Below are positions 1 to 9,690 of a stretch of DNA of 17,177 bases, piece after piece; the stretch's first letter is position 1; each line of letters opens with the position of its first letter. The notes beneath the pieces were generated by a model. The model had not been told where the DNA came from, did not search any database, and worked only from the letters and a program-made list of their open reading frames with translations. Source of the stretch: Chromatiaceae bacterium (GTDB lineage: Bacteria; Pseudomonadota; Gammaproteobacteria; Chromatiales; Chromatiaceae); NCBI GenBank assembly GCA_012962365.1, contig DTXR01000459.1, positions 1 through 17,177 on the forward strand, in the 5' to 3' direction. The position numbers were made by a program, and so were the translations under genes.

Positions 1-162
1 ATTTCCGATGGCCGGGTGGTGGAATCCGGTGAGCCGAAAGCCCTGCAGGAATCCGGCTCGGAATGGACGCGCCAGTTCATGCACGGGCTGCCCGATGGGC
101 CGGTGCCTTTCCATTACCCGGCGCCGCCATTGCAGGCTGATTTGTTCGAGGAGTCCGCATGA
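1..162 (+). CDS. mlaF: MlaF, phospholipid transporter ATPase (C-terminal end only)
   Basis: This is the last 53 codons of an ABC ATPase; the gene begins outside the window, so the nucleotide-binding motifs are not visible. The residues [10 protein letters not shown] match the usual D-loop-distal end of an ABC domain, and the tail [19 protein letters not shown] closely resembles the MlaF tail I recall from E. coli (QFL.G.ADGPVPF.YPA). MlaF powers the MlaFEDB complex in the inner membrane, which moves phospholipids between MlaC and the membrane. The stop codon overlaps the mlaE start in an ATGA arrangement, which implies translational coupling. The assignment rests on the tail and on the mlaE-D-C-B genes that follow. 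Confidence 0.9.
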   Translation: MSDGRVVESGEPKALQESGSEWTRQFMHGLPDGPVPFHYPAPPLQADLFEESA

Positions 163-935
163 CCGAAGCATTGGCCAAGCTGGGGCGCTTCGGCATCGAT
201 TCCGTACGCCACCTGGGGCGAGCCAGCATCCTGCTGTTGCGCATACTGACGAGCATGGGAGAAGTGCTGCGCCGCCCGCGCCTGTTGGTGGAGCAGTTGT
301 TTTCCGTGGGGGTTCTGACGGTGCTCATCATCGCCGTGTCGGGCATGTTCGTGGGCATGGTGTTGTCCCTGCAGGGTTACTACATCCTGTCCCAGTTTGC
401 TGCTGAGGCGACCCTGGGGGTCATGGTGGCAGCCTCCCTGGTGAGAGAGCTGGGGCCGGTGGTCACGGCCCTGCTGTTCGCCGGGCGGGCAGGCTCTGCC
501 CTGACGGCGGAAATCGGCTTGATGAAAGCCACGGAGCAGCTGTCCGGCCTGGAGATGATGGCGGTGAATCCCGTGCGGCGGGTGCTGACGCCGCGTTTTC
601 TCGCCGGGTTTATCTCCATGCCCTTGCTGGCGGCCTTGTTCAGCGCCCTGGGCATCGTTGGCGGCTGGTTCGTCGGGGTAGGGCTGCTGGGTGTGGATGA
701 TGGTGCCTGGTGGGGTCAGATGCAGGCGCGCATCGATTGGAACGAAGACTTGGTGAACGGGGTCATAAAAAGCCTGGTATTCGGTTTTGTCTGCGTCTGG
801 ATTGCCATCTTTCAGGGTTACAATAGCGTGCCGACCTCTGCCGGTGTCAGTGGCGCCACCACCCGCACCGTGGTGCATTCCTCCCTGGCGGTGCTGGCGC
901 TGGACTTTGCATTGACGGCGCTCATGTTCGATTAG
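159..935 (+). CDS. mlaE: MlaE, phospholipid transporter permease
   Basis: A 258-residue integral membrane protein of the MlaE/TTG2B permease family, close to the family's usual length of about 260. Long hydrophobic segments lie roughly at residues 50-75, 85-110, 145-180 and 195-250. The family block [20 protein letters not shown] (about residues 95-114) is followed by [18 protein letters not shown], the cytoplasmic coupling region that contacts the ATPase. The protein is the transmembrane core of MlaFEDB. The ATG is preceded by GAGGAG at good spacing and overlaps the mlaF stop, so this start is well supported. mlaD follows after 13 bases. Confidence 0.96.
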   Translation: MTEALAKLGRFGIDSVRHLGRASILLLRILTSMGEVLRRPRLLVEQLFSVGVLTVLIIAVSGMFVGMVLSLQGYYILSQFAAEATLGVMVAASLVRELGPVVTALLFAGRAGSALTAEIGLMKATEQLSGLEMMAVNPVRRVLTPRFLAGFISMPLLAALFSALGIVGGWFVGVGLLGVDDGAWWGQMQARIDWNEDLVNGVIKSLVFGFVCVWIAIFQGYNSVPTSAGVSGATTRTVVHSSLAVLALDFALTALMFD

Positions 936-948
936 GGACAAACAAAAA

Positions 949-1419
949 ATGAAACTTGCGAAACAAACAGAAGTCTTAGTAGGCGTGTTCATGGCCATCG
1001 GCCTGCTGGCGCTGTTCTTTCTGGCGATGAAAGTCAGCAACCTGGGCACAATCAACACCGGTGACAGCTACCGCATTTTGGCGCGATTCGACAATATTGG
1101 CAGTCTCAAAGCCAAGGCGCCGGTCACCATGGCAGGTGTGGAAATCGGCCGGGTGGTCGAGATCGGCTTCGACAAGGAGCGCTTTCAGGCCATTGTGGGC
1201 ATGGATGTGTATGCAAACTATGACCAGATCCCGGAAGACACCTACGCCAAGATCCTCACCGCAGGGCTGCTGGGCGAGCAATATATCGGACTCGATCCCG
1301 GTGGCAGTGACGAGGTGTTGAAGGATGGCGGGGAAATCGAAATAACCCAGTCCGCGCTGGTGCTGGAAGAGGTGATCGGACAGTTCATTTTCAGCAAGGC
1401 ACAGGAGGGAGACAAGTAG
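949..1419 (+). CDS. mlaD: MlaD, MCE-domain substrate-binding protein
   Basis: A 156-residue protein with one N-terminal membrane helix (about residues 8-27) and a single MCE domain (about residues 38-117) in the periplasm. The MCE signatures are visible: ARFDNIGSLKAKAPVTMAGV in the first half and LLGEQYIGLDPGG in the second. MlaD hexamers form the lipid-conducting ring above MlaE and exchange lipid with MlaC. E. coli MlaD is somewhat longer (about 183 residues), so the C-terminal helix is shorter here. AGGGA lies about ten bases before the ATG. The stop codon directly abuts the mlaC start with no spacer. Confidence 0.96.
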   Translation: MKLAKQTEVLVGVFMAIGLLALFFLAMKVSNLGTINTGDSYRILARFDNIGSLKAKAPVTMAGVEIGRVVEIGFDKERFQAIVGMDVYANYDQIPEDTYAKILTAGLLGEQYIGLDPGGSDEVLKDGGEIEITQSALVLEEVIGQFIFSKAQEGDK

Positions 1420-2028
1420 ATGATAAAAGGACTATTGCTTGGCTTGATGCTGCTGGTGAGCCAGCCATCCCATGCGGCTCAGCTGCAGCCCGTGGAGCTT
1501 ATCCGTTCGACCGCTGATTATGTGCTGAAACAGGTGCGGGCCCGTAAGGCAGAGCTCGAAAAGGACAGTAGCGGGATCTATAGTCTGGTCCAGCGGAAAG
1601 TGCTGCCCCATTTCGATTTCTATATCATGAGCCGCGGCGCGCTGGGAAAACACTGGCGCAAGGCCACCGAGAAGCAGAAGAATGAGATCGCCCGGCAGTT
1701 CCAGGAACTGCTGGTACGCACTTATGCCACTATCCTGCTCAGCTATTCCAACCAGGAAATCGAGTATTTGCCTTACCGGGGCAAGCCGCAGGACAAGCGC
1801 GTCACGGTGGCTACCCGGGTACACAACAACGGTGGGCCGCCGGTTCCCATTAACTACCGGTTGTATCGGCAGAGCAACGGCGAATGGAAGATCTACGATG
1901 TCGTCGTGGACGGCGTGAGTCTGGTTTCCAACTACCGGGGAAGTTTTTCTGCTGAAGTGAAAAAGAACGGTATCGATGGGTTGATTGCCACCCTGCGGAA
2001 GCACAACAAGAAGCAGCGGGGCGCCTGA
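1420..2028 (+). CDS. mlaC: MlaC, periplasmic phospholipid-binding shuttle
   Basis: A 202-residue secreted protein of the MlaC/Ttg2D family. Residues 1-20 form a Sec signal peptide: basic start, hydrophobic core, and SHA-A cleavage site. The mature protein shows the family pattern: LVQRKVLPHFDF near residue 50, then QFQELLVRTYATILL and later KIYDVVVDGVSLVSNYR, where the last block is strongly characteristic. MlaC ferries phospholipid across the periplasm between the outer-membrane MlaA-porin complex and MlaFEDB. The ATG follows the mlaD stop immediately, and AGGAGG lies inside the end of mlaD. mlaB follows after three bases. Confidence 0.96.
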   Translation: MIKGLLLGLMLLVSQPSHAAQLQPVELIRSTADYVLKQVRARKAELEKDSSGIYSLVQRKVLPHFDFYIMSRGALGKHWRKATEKQKNEIARQFQELLVRTYATILLSYSNQEIEYLPYRGKPQDKRVTVATRVHNNGGPPVPINYRLYRQSNGEWKIYDVVVDGVSLVSNYRGSFSAEVKKNGIDGLIATLRKHNKKQRGA

Positions 2029-2031
2029 TCC

Positions 2032-2298
2032 ATGAGCCGCTGGCAGCTCGAGGGCATACTGGATCTGTCAACCGTGCCCGATATCTGGCCGGAAATGGCT
2101 GCGCAGATTCGTGGCAGCACACAACTGTCTATTTCCCTTGCCGGGGTGAAGCATGCCAGCAGCGCCGCGCTGGCGCTGTTGATTCAGGGACTGGCTGAGG
2201 CACGGGAAGCGGGCTGCGACCTGCGCTACGAGCAGATTCCTGCAGATCTCCTGGCGCTGGCCGGGGTCAGTAATGTCCGGGGGCTGCTGGGCGCATAG
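2032..2298 (+). CDS. mlaB: MlaB, STAS-domain subunit of the Mla transporter
   Basis: An 88-residue protein consisting of a single STAS fold. The LEGILDLSTVPDIW start and the segment KHASSAALALLIQGLAEA are typical of STAS domains, with the small hydroxyl-rich loop (here HASS) in the place of the regulatory Ser/Thr position. MlaB binds the MlaF ATPase in the cytoplasm and is needed for transporter assembly. The shine-dalgarno sequence is weak (GGGGCG well upstream), so translation probably depends on coupling to mlaC three bases upstream. The sequence is divergent, and position in the operon contributes to the call. No bolA/ibaG-type gene follows; the next gene is murA. Confidence 0.88.
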   Translation: MSRWQLEGILDLSTVPDIWPEMAAQIRGSTQLSISLAGVKHASSAALALLIQGLAEAREAGCDLRYEQIPADLLALAGVSNVRGLLGA

Positions 2299-2319
2299 CA
2301 CAGATCGTAAAAGTTTATT

Positions 2320-3617
<1,298 letters not shown>

Positions 3618-3629
3618 GGGTACAGGAAC

Positions 3630-4271
3630 ATGATGGCATTCAAATCACCCATAACCATTGCCCTGCCCAAGGGGCGCATCCTGAAAGATACGCTGCCGTT
3701 GCTGGCGCACGTGGGCATTAAATTGCGGGATGATCCGGATACCAGCCGCAAGCTGATCCTGGACACCAACGTCGATGTGGTCAAGGTGGTGCTGATTCGT
3801 GCTACCGATGTGCCCACCTATGTACAGTGGGGAGCGGCGGATTTGGGCGTTACCGGCAAGGACACGCTGGTGGAACACGGTGGGGAAGGGCTGTACGAAC
3901 CCCTGGATCTACACATCGCCAAGTGCCAGCTCATGGTGGCCGGACATCCCGAAGCCAGCCTGGACGGCCAGCGACTGCGTATCGCGACCAAATACGTCAA
4001 GGCCGCCAAGCGGCATTTTGCCGCCAAGGGACAACAAGTGGAGATCATCAAGCTCTATGGATCCATGGAGCTGGCGCCCCTGGTGGGATTGTCCGACCTG
4101 ATCGTGGATCTGGTGGAAAGCGGCAATACCCTCAAGGCCAATGGCCTGGTGCCTCTGGAGTTCGTCATGGACATCAGTTCCCGGCTGGTGGTGAACAAGG
4201 CGAGCTGGAAGATGAAACACGAAACCATCATCGCGCTGATGGAAGCGCTCTCGGAGGCAGTCAATGGCTGA
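3630..4271 (+). CDS. hisG: HisG, ATP phosphoribosyltransferase catalytic subunit (short form)
   Basis: A 213-residue protein catalysing the first step of histidine synthesis, condensation of ATP with PRPP. Visible motifs are ALPKGRI (residues 11-17), [13 protein letters not shown] (68-80) and the PRPP-binding loop [14 protein letters not shown] (160-173). The length matches the short HisG class, which lacks the C-terminal regulatory domain of the long (about 300-residue) form. From family knowledge, short HisG needs the HisZ partner for activity and feedback control by histidine; hisZ is not in this window. AGGA precedes the ATG; a second ATG at 3633 is possible. The end overlaps hisD by eight bases. 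Confidence 0.97.
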   Translation: MMAFKSPITIALPKGRILKDTLPLLAHVGIKLRDDPDTSRKLILDTNVDVVKVVLIRATDVPTYVQWGAADLGVTGKDTLVEHGGEGLYEPLDLHIAKCQLMVAGHPEASLDGQRLRIATKYVKAAKRHFAAKGQQVEIIKLYGSMELAPLVGLSDLIVDLVESGNTLKANGLVPLEFVMDISSRLVVNKASWKMKHETIIALMEALSEAVNG

Positions 4272-5565
4272 CATACGCAAACTCAACGCAAATGATCCTG
4301 AGTTTCAGGCGCAACTCGATGAGCTGCTGGCCTGGGACAATGTGTCCGATACTGCCGTAAACGACACGGTCAATGACATCATCGCCCGGGTTCGCAGCGA
4401 AGGCGATGCCGCCCTACTGGAATTCACCAACCGTTTCGATGGCTGGCAGGCCGGATCGGTCGCTGATCTGGAAATCCCGGCAAAACGGCTGGAACAGGCC
4501 TGGAACGCCCTGCCGGCGGATCAGCAGAAGGCTTTGGAACACGCCGCAGAGCGTATACGAGGCTATGCCGAACGACAGAAGGTGGCCGGCTGGGAATATG
4601 AAGAAGGCGATGGCACCCTGCTGGGTCAGCAGGTCACGCCTATGGATCGGGTCGGCCTGTATGTGCCCGGCGGCAAGGCGGCCTATCCCTCTTCCGTGCT
4701 GATGAACGCTATCCCCGCGAAAGTGGCGGGCGTGGCGGAGCTGATCATGGTCGTACCCACGCCCGGTGGTGAGGTCAATGAGCTGGTGTTTGGCGCCGCC
4801 CATGTGGCCGGCGTGGATCGGGTGTTCGCCGTGGGTGGCGCTCAGGCCGTTGCTGCCCTGGCTTATGGTACAGAGACGCTGCCTCCCGTGGACAAGGTCG
4901 TGGGGCCGGGCAATATCTATGTGGCCACGGCCAAGCGCGCCGTTTTCGGCCAGGTGGGTATCGACATGGTGGCCGGGCCGTCCGAGATTCTCATCATCTG
5001 CGACGGGCGCACCAATCCTGCCTGGGTGGCGATGGATCTGTTCTCCCAGGCGGAGCATGACGAGGATGCCCAGTCCATCCTGCTGTGCCCGGATGCGGGT
5101 TTCATCGATAGAGTGGAGGATGCCATCGATGAGCTGCTGGATGAGATGGAACGCAAGGACATTATCGCTGCGGCACTCAAGGATCGCGGTGCGCTCATCA
5201 AGGTCGGTGATCTGGATGAAGCGGCAATGATCGCTAACTTCATTGCGCCGGAGCACCTGGAGCTGTCAGTAGAGGAGCCCCGGGAGTACGCAAAGAAGAT
5301 TCGCCACGCCGGTGCCATTTTCATGGGGCGCTATACCTCCGAGCCGCTGGGGGACTATTGTGCCGGACCCAACCATGTGCTGCCCACCAGCCGCACCGCC
5401 CGCTTCAGCTCGCCCCTGGGCGTGTATGATTTCCAGAAACGCACCAGCCTGATCATGGTGTCCGAGGATGGTGCGGATACGCTGGGCCGCACGGCCTCTA
5501 CCCTGGCCAGAGGCGAGGGTCTGACGGCGCACGCGCTCTCCGCCGAGTATCGCCTCAAGCCGTGA
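4264..5565 (+). CDS. hisD: HisD, histidinol dehydrogenase
   Basis: A 433-residue zinc enzyme performing the last two oxidations of histidine synthesis, histidinol to histidine, with NAD. Predicted zinc ligands by family alignment are Gln262 and His265 (FSQAEHD), Asp364 ([12 protein letters not shown]) and His423 (LTAHALS). The catalytic Glu330-His331 pair is in IAPEHLEL. The NAD-binding block [13 protein letters not shown] and [13 protein letters not shown] is intact. Length is as expected for the family. GGAGG lies about five bases before the ATG, within the end of hisG, and the two genes overlap by eight bases. The gene overlaps hisC by four bases (GTGA). Confidence 0.98.
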   Translation: MADIRKLNANDPEFQAQLDELLAWDNVSDTAVNDTVNDIIARVRSEGDAALLEFTNRFDGWQAGSVADLEIPAKRLEQAWNALPADQQKALEHAAERIRGYAERQKVAGWEYEEGDGTLLGQQVTPMDRVGLYVPGGKAAYPSSVLMNAIPAKVAGVAELIMVVPTPGGEVNELVFGAAHVAGVDRVFAVGGAQAVAALAYGTETLPPVDKVVGPGNIYVATAKRAVFGQVGIDMVAGPSEILIICDGRTNPAWVAMDLFSQAEHDEDAQSILLCPDAGFIDRVEDAIDELLDEMERKDIIAAALKDRGALIKVGDLDEAAMIANFIAPEHLELSVEEPREYAKKIRHAGAIFMGRYTSEPLGDYCAGPNHVLPTSRTARFSSPLGVYDFQKRTSLIMVSEDGADTLGRTASTLARGEGLTAHALSAEYRLKP

Positions 5566-6650
5566 GTAACAAGCAAAGGGTCAATCAGTGGGTTCGCCCT
5601 GAAATACAGGCATTGGCGGCCTATCACGTGCCCGATGCGTCGGGTCTAATCAAGCTCGATGCCATGGAAAACCCCTGGACCTGGCCGGATGGCATGCGCG
5701 AGGCCTGGCTGAAGCGCCTGCGCTGCGTCGATGTGAACCGCTATCCCGATCCAAAAGCGGGCGCATTGACCGAACAACTGCGCCAGGCCATGGCTGTGCC
5801 GCCGGCTATGGCTGTGCTGCTGGGCAACGGCTCTGACGAGATCATCCAAATGCTGGCTCTGGCGCTACGCGGTGAGGGGCGCAGCATCCTGTCCGTGGAG
5901 CCCGGCTTCGTCATGTACCGCATGATCGCCCTCTGGTGCGACATGGACTATGTGGGCGTGCCCCTCAGGGCGGCGGATTTCTCCCTGGATATGCCCGCAC
6001 TGCGCAAGGCCATCGCTAAAACCCGGCCGGCGCTTGTTTTTCTGGCCTGTCCCAACAACCCGACAGGCAACCCGTTTGCGGAAGAGGACATTCTCGAAGT
6101 GCTGGAGATGGCCCCCGGTCTGGTGGTGGTGGATGAGGCCTATGCGCCCTTTGCCGATACTAGCTTCATGTCCCGCCTGGGAGAACATGACAACCTGGTG
6201 GTCATGCGCACCGTGTCCAAGCTGGGGTTGGCCGGCTTGCGCCTGGGGTTGCTGGCGGGGCCGCCTGCCTGGCTGGATGAAATCGATAAGGTGCGCATGC
6301 CTTACAACATCAATGTGCTGACCCAGGAAACCGCCCGCTTCGCCCTTGAGCATCAGGACGTGCTGGATGAACAGACTGCGGCTATTCGGAAGGCGCGGCA
6401 AGACATGTTCGATGCCTTGCAGACACTGGATGGCATGACGCCTTATCCCTCACAAGCCAATTTCATTCTGGTGCGTACCGCAGAGGGTAGGGCAAAGCCC
6501 CTGTTTGAAACACTGCTGAAAAATGGCGTATTGGTAAAAAAACTCCACGGCAGCCACCCCTTGCTCGAAGACTGCCTACGCTTCACCATTGGCAGGCCGG
6601 AAGAAAACGACCGGCTGCTGGAACTGGTGGAGGCATTCACCCGTGGCTGA
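5562..6650 (+). CDS. hisC: HisC, histidinol-phosphate aminotransferase
   Basis: A 362-residue class I/II PLP-dependent aminotransferase that converts imidazole acetol-phosphate plus glutamate to histidinol phosphate. The PLP lysine is Lys220 in [13 protein letters not shown]; the cofactor-ring residues are in CPNNPTGNP (Asn166) and [10 protein letters not shown] (Asp191, Tyr194). The YPDP block near residue 61 is typical of HisC. Translation starts at a GTG that overlaps the hisD stop (GTGA). No strong ribosome-binding site is visible, so coupling to hisD is likely. Related aminotransferases exist, but the hisG-hisD context supports HisC. The last eight bases overlap the next gene. Confidence 0.97.
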   Translation: MSNKQRVNQWVRPEIQALAAYHVPDASGLIKLDAMENPWTWPDGMREAWLKRLRCVDVNRYPDPKAGALTEQLRQAMAVPPAMAVLLGNGSDEIIQMLALALRGEGRSILSVEPGFVMYRMIALWCDMDYVGVPLRAADFSLDMPALRKAIAKTRPALVFLACPNNPTGNPFAEEDILEVLEMAPGLVVVDEAYAPFADTSFMSRLGEHDNLVVMRTVSKLGLAGLRLGLLAGPPAWLDEIDKVRMPYNINVLTQETARFALEHQDVLDEQTAAIRKARQDMFDALQTLDGMTPYPSQANFILVRTAEGRAKPLFETLLKNGVLVKKLHGSHPLLEDCLRFTIGRPEENDRLLELVEAFTRG

Positions 6651-7107
6651 GCGCGGACGCTTTCCTGTTCTCTACTGGGCGAGCATTTTCCTGCTGTTGC
6701 TCATGCTGGCCTTTACCGGCTGGTATTTCCTGCAGAATCGCCACCCCCTGTGCCGGAATGACATAGATGACGCGTTGGTGCGTGGGCAACTGGAGCGTTT
6801 CTGGCGCCAGGAAAGGATCGTGGTGCTCAGTTCGGCGCCGCGCCCTATTGCTCAGGCCTATCTGCAGGCGGCATTGGGAGAGGGCTTCCAGGTATCTGTA
6901 CAGGATACCTGTTGGGACGGGCTTGCGGCTTCAGCAGCTCTGTCGGGAGAGGGAAACCGCCTGCTGCTGTTGCCTGTGGACTGTTTTGAAAGCCTGCTGC
7001 GCGTGGAAACAGCAGATCAGGATCTGCTGTTTCTGGTCATGCCGGCACGGGGACAGGAGGGGGCTCCATCCGTTCTGGCCTGCGGGAACAGCCGTTCAAA
7101 ATCATAG
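6643..7107 (+). CDS. Unrecognised membrane-anchored protein coupled to hisC
   Basis: I do not recognise this 154-residue protein. From a GTG start that overlaps hisC by eight bases, with GGAGG nine bases upstream, it reads [12 protein letters not shown] followed by one hydrophobic helix (about residues 8-30). After the helix comes a mainly soluble region of about 120 residues with four cysteines (37, 90, 114, 147). The soluble part has the predicted order helix (IDDALVRGQLERFWRQ), strand (RIVVLSS), helix (IAQAYLQAALGE), strand (FQVSVQD), then LLLLPVDCFESLL and DLLFLVMPA, suggestive of an alpha/beta fold. With no cleavage site after the helix, the bulk is probably periplasmic and anchored. An earlier ATG at 6589 would overlap hisC by 62 bases and is less likely. 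The stop overlaps the stop of the convergent DUF2238 gene. Confidence 0.75.
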   Translation: MAERGRFPVLYWASIFLLLLMLAFTGWYFLQNRHPLCRNDIDDALVRGQLERFWRQERIVVLSSAPRPIAQAYLQAALGEGFQVSVQDTCWDGLAASAALSGEGNRLLLLPVDCFESLLRVETADQDLLFLVMPARGQEGAPSVLACGNSRSKS

Positions 7108-7722
7108 GGATGAAAGCTGGCGGTCATGCCACGGGGCGAACAGGGTCACGGCAATGATGCCGCCGATGAGCGCCAGAAACATGTCTGACTGGGTATCCCA
7201 GACGTAGCCCTGGGTGCCGAGAAAAGCCACGGCGTCATCGCCGCTGGCCACGGCTACCCACCATTCGATCAGTTCGTAGAAGGCGCTGAAGGCCAGTACG
7301 AAGCACACTGCCAGGAAATTCGTCCAGGCCATGCCATTGACCACCTTCAAACGAATCAGCAATTCGCGGGCGATAATGGCTGGGATCAGTCCCTGCGCCA
7401 AATGCCCGACCTTGTCGTAATTGTTGCGTTGGCCTCCCAGGGTATCCTGTATCCAGTCGAACAAAGGCACTTCTGCATAGGTGTAATGTCCGCCGATCAT
7501 CAGGATGATGCAGTGTATGAGTATCAGCCAATAGGTCAGACGGGTGAGGGGAAAGCTGCGCCAGGTAAAAGCCAGGATGACCAAGCCGATGATCGCCGGC
7601 AGGGTTTCCAGAAACCAGGTGAAGCGGTCGTGGGGATTGATAGCCGACCAGATCAGCACAGTGACATAGATGCCCAGCCACAGGGCGATTTCCCCCTTGT
7701 TTGGAAAGGATGGTTTCAGCAT
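7102..7722 (-). CDS. DUF2238 (YjdF-family) inner-membrane protein
   Basis: A 206-residue polytopic membrane protein with about six hydrophobic segments. It has the conserved blocks of the YjdF/DUF2238 family as I recall them: GGHYTYAEVPLF, RNNYDKVGHLAQG, FSAFYELIEWW and LGTQGYVWDTQSDM. The conserved His, Tyr, Asp and Glu residues lie at the ends of helices. Its function is not known to me. It lies nine bases downstream of the DegS-like gene on the same strand, so the two are probably cotranscribed. No convincing ribosome-binding site precedes the ATG. Its stop overlaps the stop of the convergent upstream gene by six bases. Confidence 0.9.
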   Translation of the reverse strand: MLKPSFPNKGEIALWLGIYVTVLIWSAINPHDRFTWFLETLPAIIGLVILAFTWRSFPLTRLTYWLILIHCIILMIGGHYTYAEVPLFDWIQDTLGGQRNNYDKVGHLAQGLIPAIIARELLIRLKVVNGMAWTNFLAVCFVLAFSAFYELIEWWVAVASGDDAVAFLGTQGYVWDTQSDMFLALIGGIIAVTLFAPWHDRQLSSL

Positions 7723-7731
7723 GGCGGGATC

Positions 7732-8865
7732 TCAGTCCACGTCTCTGGGGCGCTCGCTGACGATCAGTTGCACCGAAAACGATTGATCGCCGCGCAGGAT
7801 GGTCAGATCCATGCCGGTACCGGGCGAGGCGGTGGCGATCTGATTCATTACCGCCTGGGCGCTGCTGACGACTTCACCGTTGATGCGCTGGATGATATCG
7901 CCTGGCTCGATGCCCGACTGGTCAGCCGGGCCGCCTTCCAGCACGCCGGATAGAAGCACACCTTTGGTATCTTCCGGCAGTCCGAGGGTTTTGGCAGCCA
8001 ATGGCACCAGATCCTGCCCGCTGGCGCCTATCCAGCCGCGGATAACGCGGCCGTGCTCGATGATTTGTTCCATGACCTGTTTGGCAAGATCGATAGGGAT
8101 TGCAAAACCGATGCCATGCGAGCCGCCAGTGCTGGAGATAATGGCAGTATTGATACCCACGACTTCTCCTGCTGTATTGATCAGGGCGCCGCCGGAATTG
8201 CCCTGGTTAATGGCGGCATCGGTCTGGATGAAATCCTCGAAGGTCGCCAGCCCCAGCTCATGGCGCCCCGTAGCGCTGATGATGCCCTGGGTAACGGTCT
8301 TGCCCACCCCAAACGGGTTGCCGATCGCCAGTACCACGTCGCCCACGCGCAGTTGACCCGAATTGCCCAGATTGGCCGGAAGCAGATCCTTGCCTGCGGC
8401 CTGAATCACCGCCAGGTCGGTGTCGGGGTCGGTGCCCACCACCCTGGCCGGTACCTGCGGCTGACCTTCCGTGCCGATGAATATATCATCCGCATCTTTC
8501 ACCACATGGTGATTCGTGAGTATATAACCGTTCCGATCAACCACCACGCCGGAGCCGAGGTTGTTTTGCCGGTGCAGGCGGGGCTTTCTTCTGGGGTCGC
8601 CGAAGTAATGCTGGACCAGCGGATTTTCGAACAGAGGCTTTCCTTCCTCACGGGTGATCTTGCTGGTGTAGATATTGACCACCGAAGGTTCTGCGAAGGT
8701 GACAGCGTCGGCCCAGCCGCGGCTTTCTTCAGTGGAAGGCGGCGCAATGCTGCTGGCGGTGGGAGGGGTGAGTAAATTCGGCCACAGCGTGAGCGCCAGA
8801 TAGGCGGCAGCCAGCCCCGTAGCTACGGAGGTGAAGAAAAAAACAAAAAGACGCTGGAAATTCAT
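7732..8865 (-). CDS. DegS/AlgW-like periplasmic serine protease with one PDZ domain
   Basis: A 377-residue HtrA-family protease. One N-terminal membrane helix (about residues 5-28) anchors it in the inner membrane, followed by a chymotrypsin-like domain with the triad His120 (TNHHVV), Asp150 (DTDLAVI) and Ser224 (QGNSGGAL). A single PDZ domain follows (about residues 280-370). One PDZ domain plus an uncleaved anchor matches DegS of E. coli and AlgW of Pseudomonas, which sense misfolded porins and begin cleavage of the anti-sigma factor RseA/MucA. From memory, algW lies next to hisC in Pseudomonas, which fits this location. GGAG lies just before the ATG. It is divergent from the Nif3 gene with only 39 bases between them. 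Confidence 0.95.
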   Translation of the reverse strand: MNFQRLFVFFFTSVATGLAAAYLALTLWPNLLTPPTASSIAPPSTEESRGWADAVTFAEPSVVNIYTSKITREEGKPLFENPLVQHYFGDPRRKPRLHRQNNLGSGVVVDRNGYILTNHHVVKDADDIFIGTEGQPQVPARVVGTDPDTDLAVIQAAGKDLLPANLGNSGQLRVGDVVLAIGNPFGVGKTVTQGIISATGRHELGLATFEDFIQTDAAINQGNSGGALINTAGEVVGINTAIISSTGGSHGIGFAIPIDLAKQVMEQIIEHGRVIRGWIGASGQDLVPLAAKTLGLPEDTKGVLLSGVLEGGPADQSGIEPGDIIQRINGEVVSSAQAVMNQIATASPGTGMDLTILRGDQSFSVQLIVSERPRDVD

Positions 8866-8904
8866 AAGGGCTCCATTCTACCATGAGGTTTTTTAAAGGC
8901 GGGT

Positions 8905-9663
8905 ATGGCTATGGCGGCATTGAGTGAAATCATCGATTACTGCGATAAGCGTCTCGATATCGGCAATTTCGACGATTATTGCCCCAATGGGCTGCAAGTC
9001 GAAGTGGCGCAGGAGATAAGCCACATTGTCACCGGTGTGACCGCGAGTCTGGCGCTCATCGAAGCCGCAGCGCAAGCCGGGGCGGATTTGCTGTTGGTGC
9101 ATCATGGTTATTTCTGGAAAAACGAGGCATCGCCGCTCACCGGCATGAAGGGGCGGCGTATTCAGGCGCTGTACCGTTCCGACATGAGTCTTGCCGCCTA
9201 CCACCTGCCGCTGGATGCTCACCCGGAACTCGGCAACAATGCGCGTCTGGGTCTCCTGCTGGGGTGTCCTGACCCACGTCCGATCGGGGATGACAGTGGC
9301 TTGCTGTGGGGAGCCGAGTATTCCGAGGAAGTGGATAGAGGTGACTTACTTAAAAGAATTCAGTCGCTTACAGGCCAAGAGCCCCTGCTGTTGCCGGGGG
9401 GAGAACACGGCATTCGTCGCCTGGCCTGGTGTACGGGTGGTGCCCAGTCCTGGGTGGACAAAGCGGCGGATCTGGGTTTTGATGCTTACATCACCGGTGA
9501 AGTATCCGAAGCTAGCTTCCATATCGCCGCAGAACGGCGGATTCACTTCGTCGCGGCGGGCCACCATGCAACCGAGCGCTATGGCATTCAGGCACTAGGA
9601 GCAGAACTGGAAAACAATTTCAATATAAAACATGAGTTTATAGATATTGCCAATCCAGCCTGA
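8905..9663 (+). CDS. Nif3/YbgI-family metal-binding protein (GTP cyclohydrolase I type 2 homologue)
   Basis: A 252-residue protein of the Nif3/DUF34 family, close to the length of E. coli YbgI (about 247). The two-metal site of the family is visible: LVHHGYFW (His66, His67), YHLPLDAH (His100, Asp104, His106) and the C-terminal AAGHHATERYG with a histidine and a glutamate. DUF34 proteins form toroidal hexamers; the cellular role is debated, and the cyclohydrolase label is an automatic annotation tradition rather than a shown activity here. GGCGGG lies shortly before the ATG at 8905; an alternative ATG at 8911 would shorten the protein by two residues. It diverges from the DegS-like gene. Confidence 0.93.
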   Translation: MAMAALSEIIDYCDKRLDIGNFDDYCPNGLQVEVAQEISHIVTGVTASLALIEAAAQAGADLLLVHHGYFWKNEASPLTGMKGRRIQALYRSDMSLAAYHLPLDAHPELGNNARLGLLLGCPDPRPIGDDSGLLWGAEYSEEVDRGDLLKRIQSLTGQEPLLLPGGEHGIRRLAWCTGGAQSWVDKAADLGFDAYITGEVSEASFHIAAERRIHFVAAGHHATERYGIQALGAELENNFNIKHEFIDIANPA

Positions 9664-9690
9664 GGTCGGCTTGCAAAAATAAGCATTTCC

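Noticed and set aside
114..1058. A long minus-strand open frame of 314 codons over mlaE.
   Set aside because: It lies antisense to mlaE, whose protein has clear permease motifs, and its own composition is rich in His, Gln and Arg, as expected of a shadow frame of GC-rich coding DNA.
7102..7722. Possible new antiphage or mobile module in the accessory-looking right half of the window.
   Set aside because: I found no integrase, transposase, toxin-antitoxin pair, CRISPR repeat or unusual base composition; the unknown genes are single and sit among conserved housekeeping genes.
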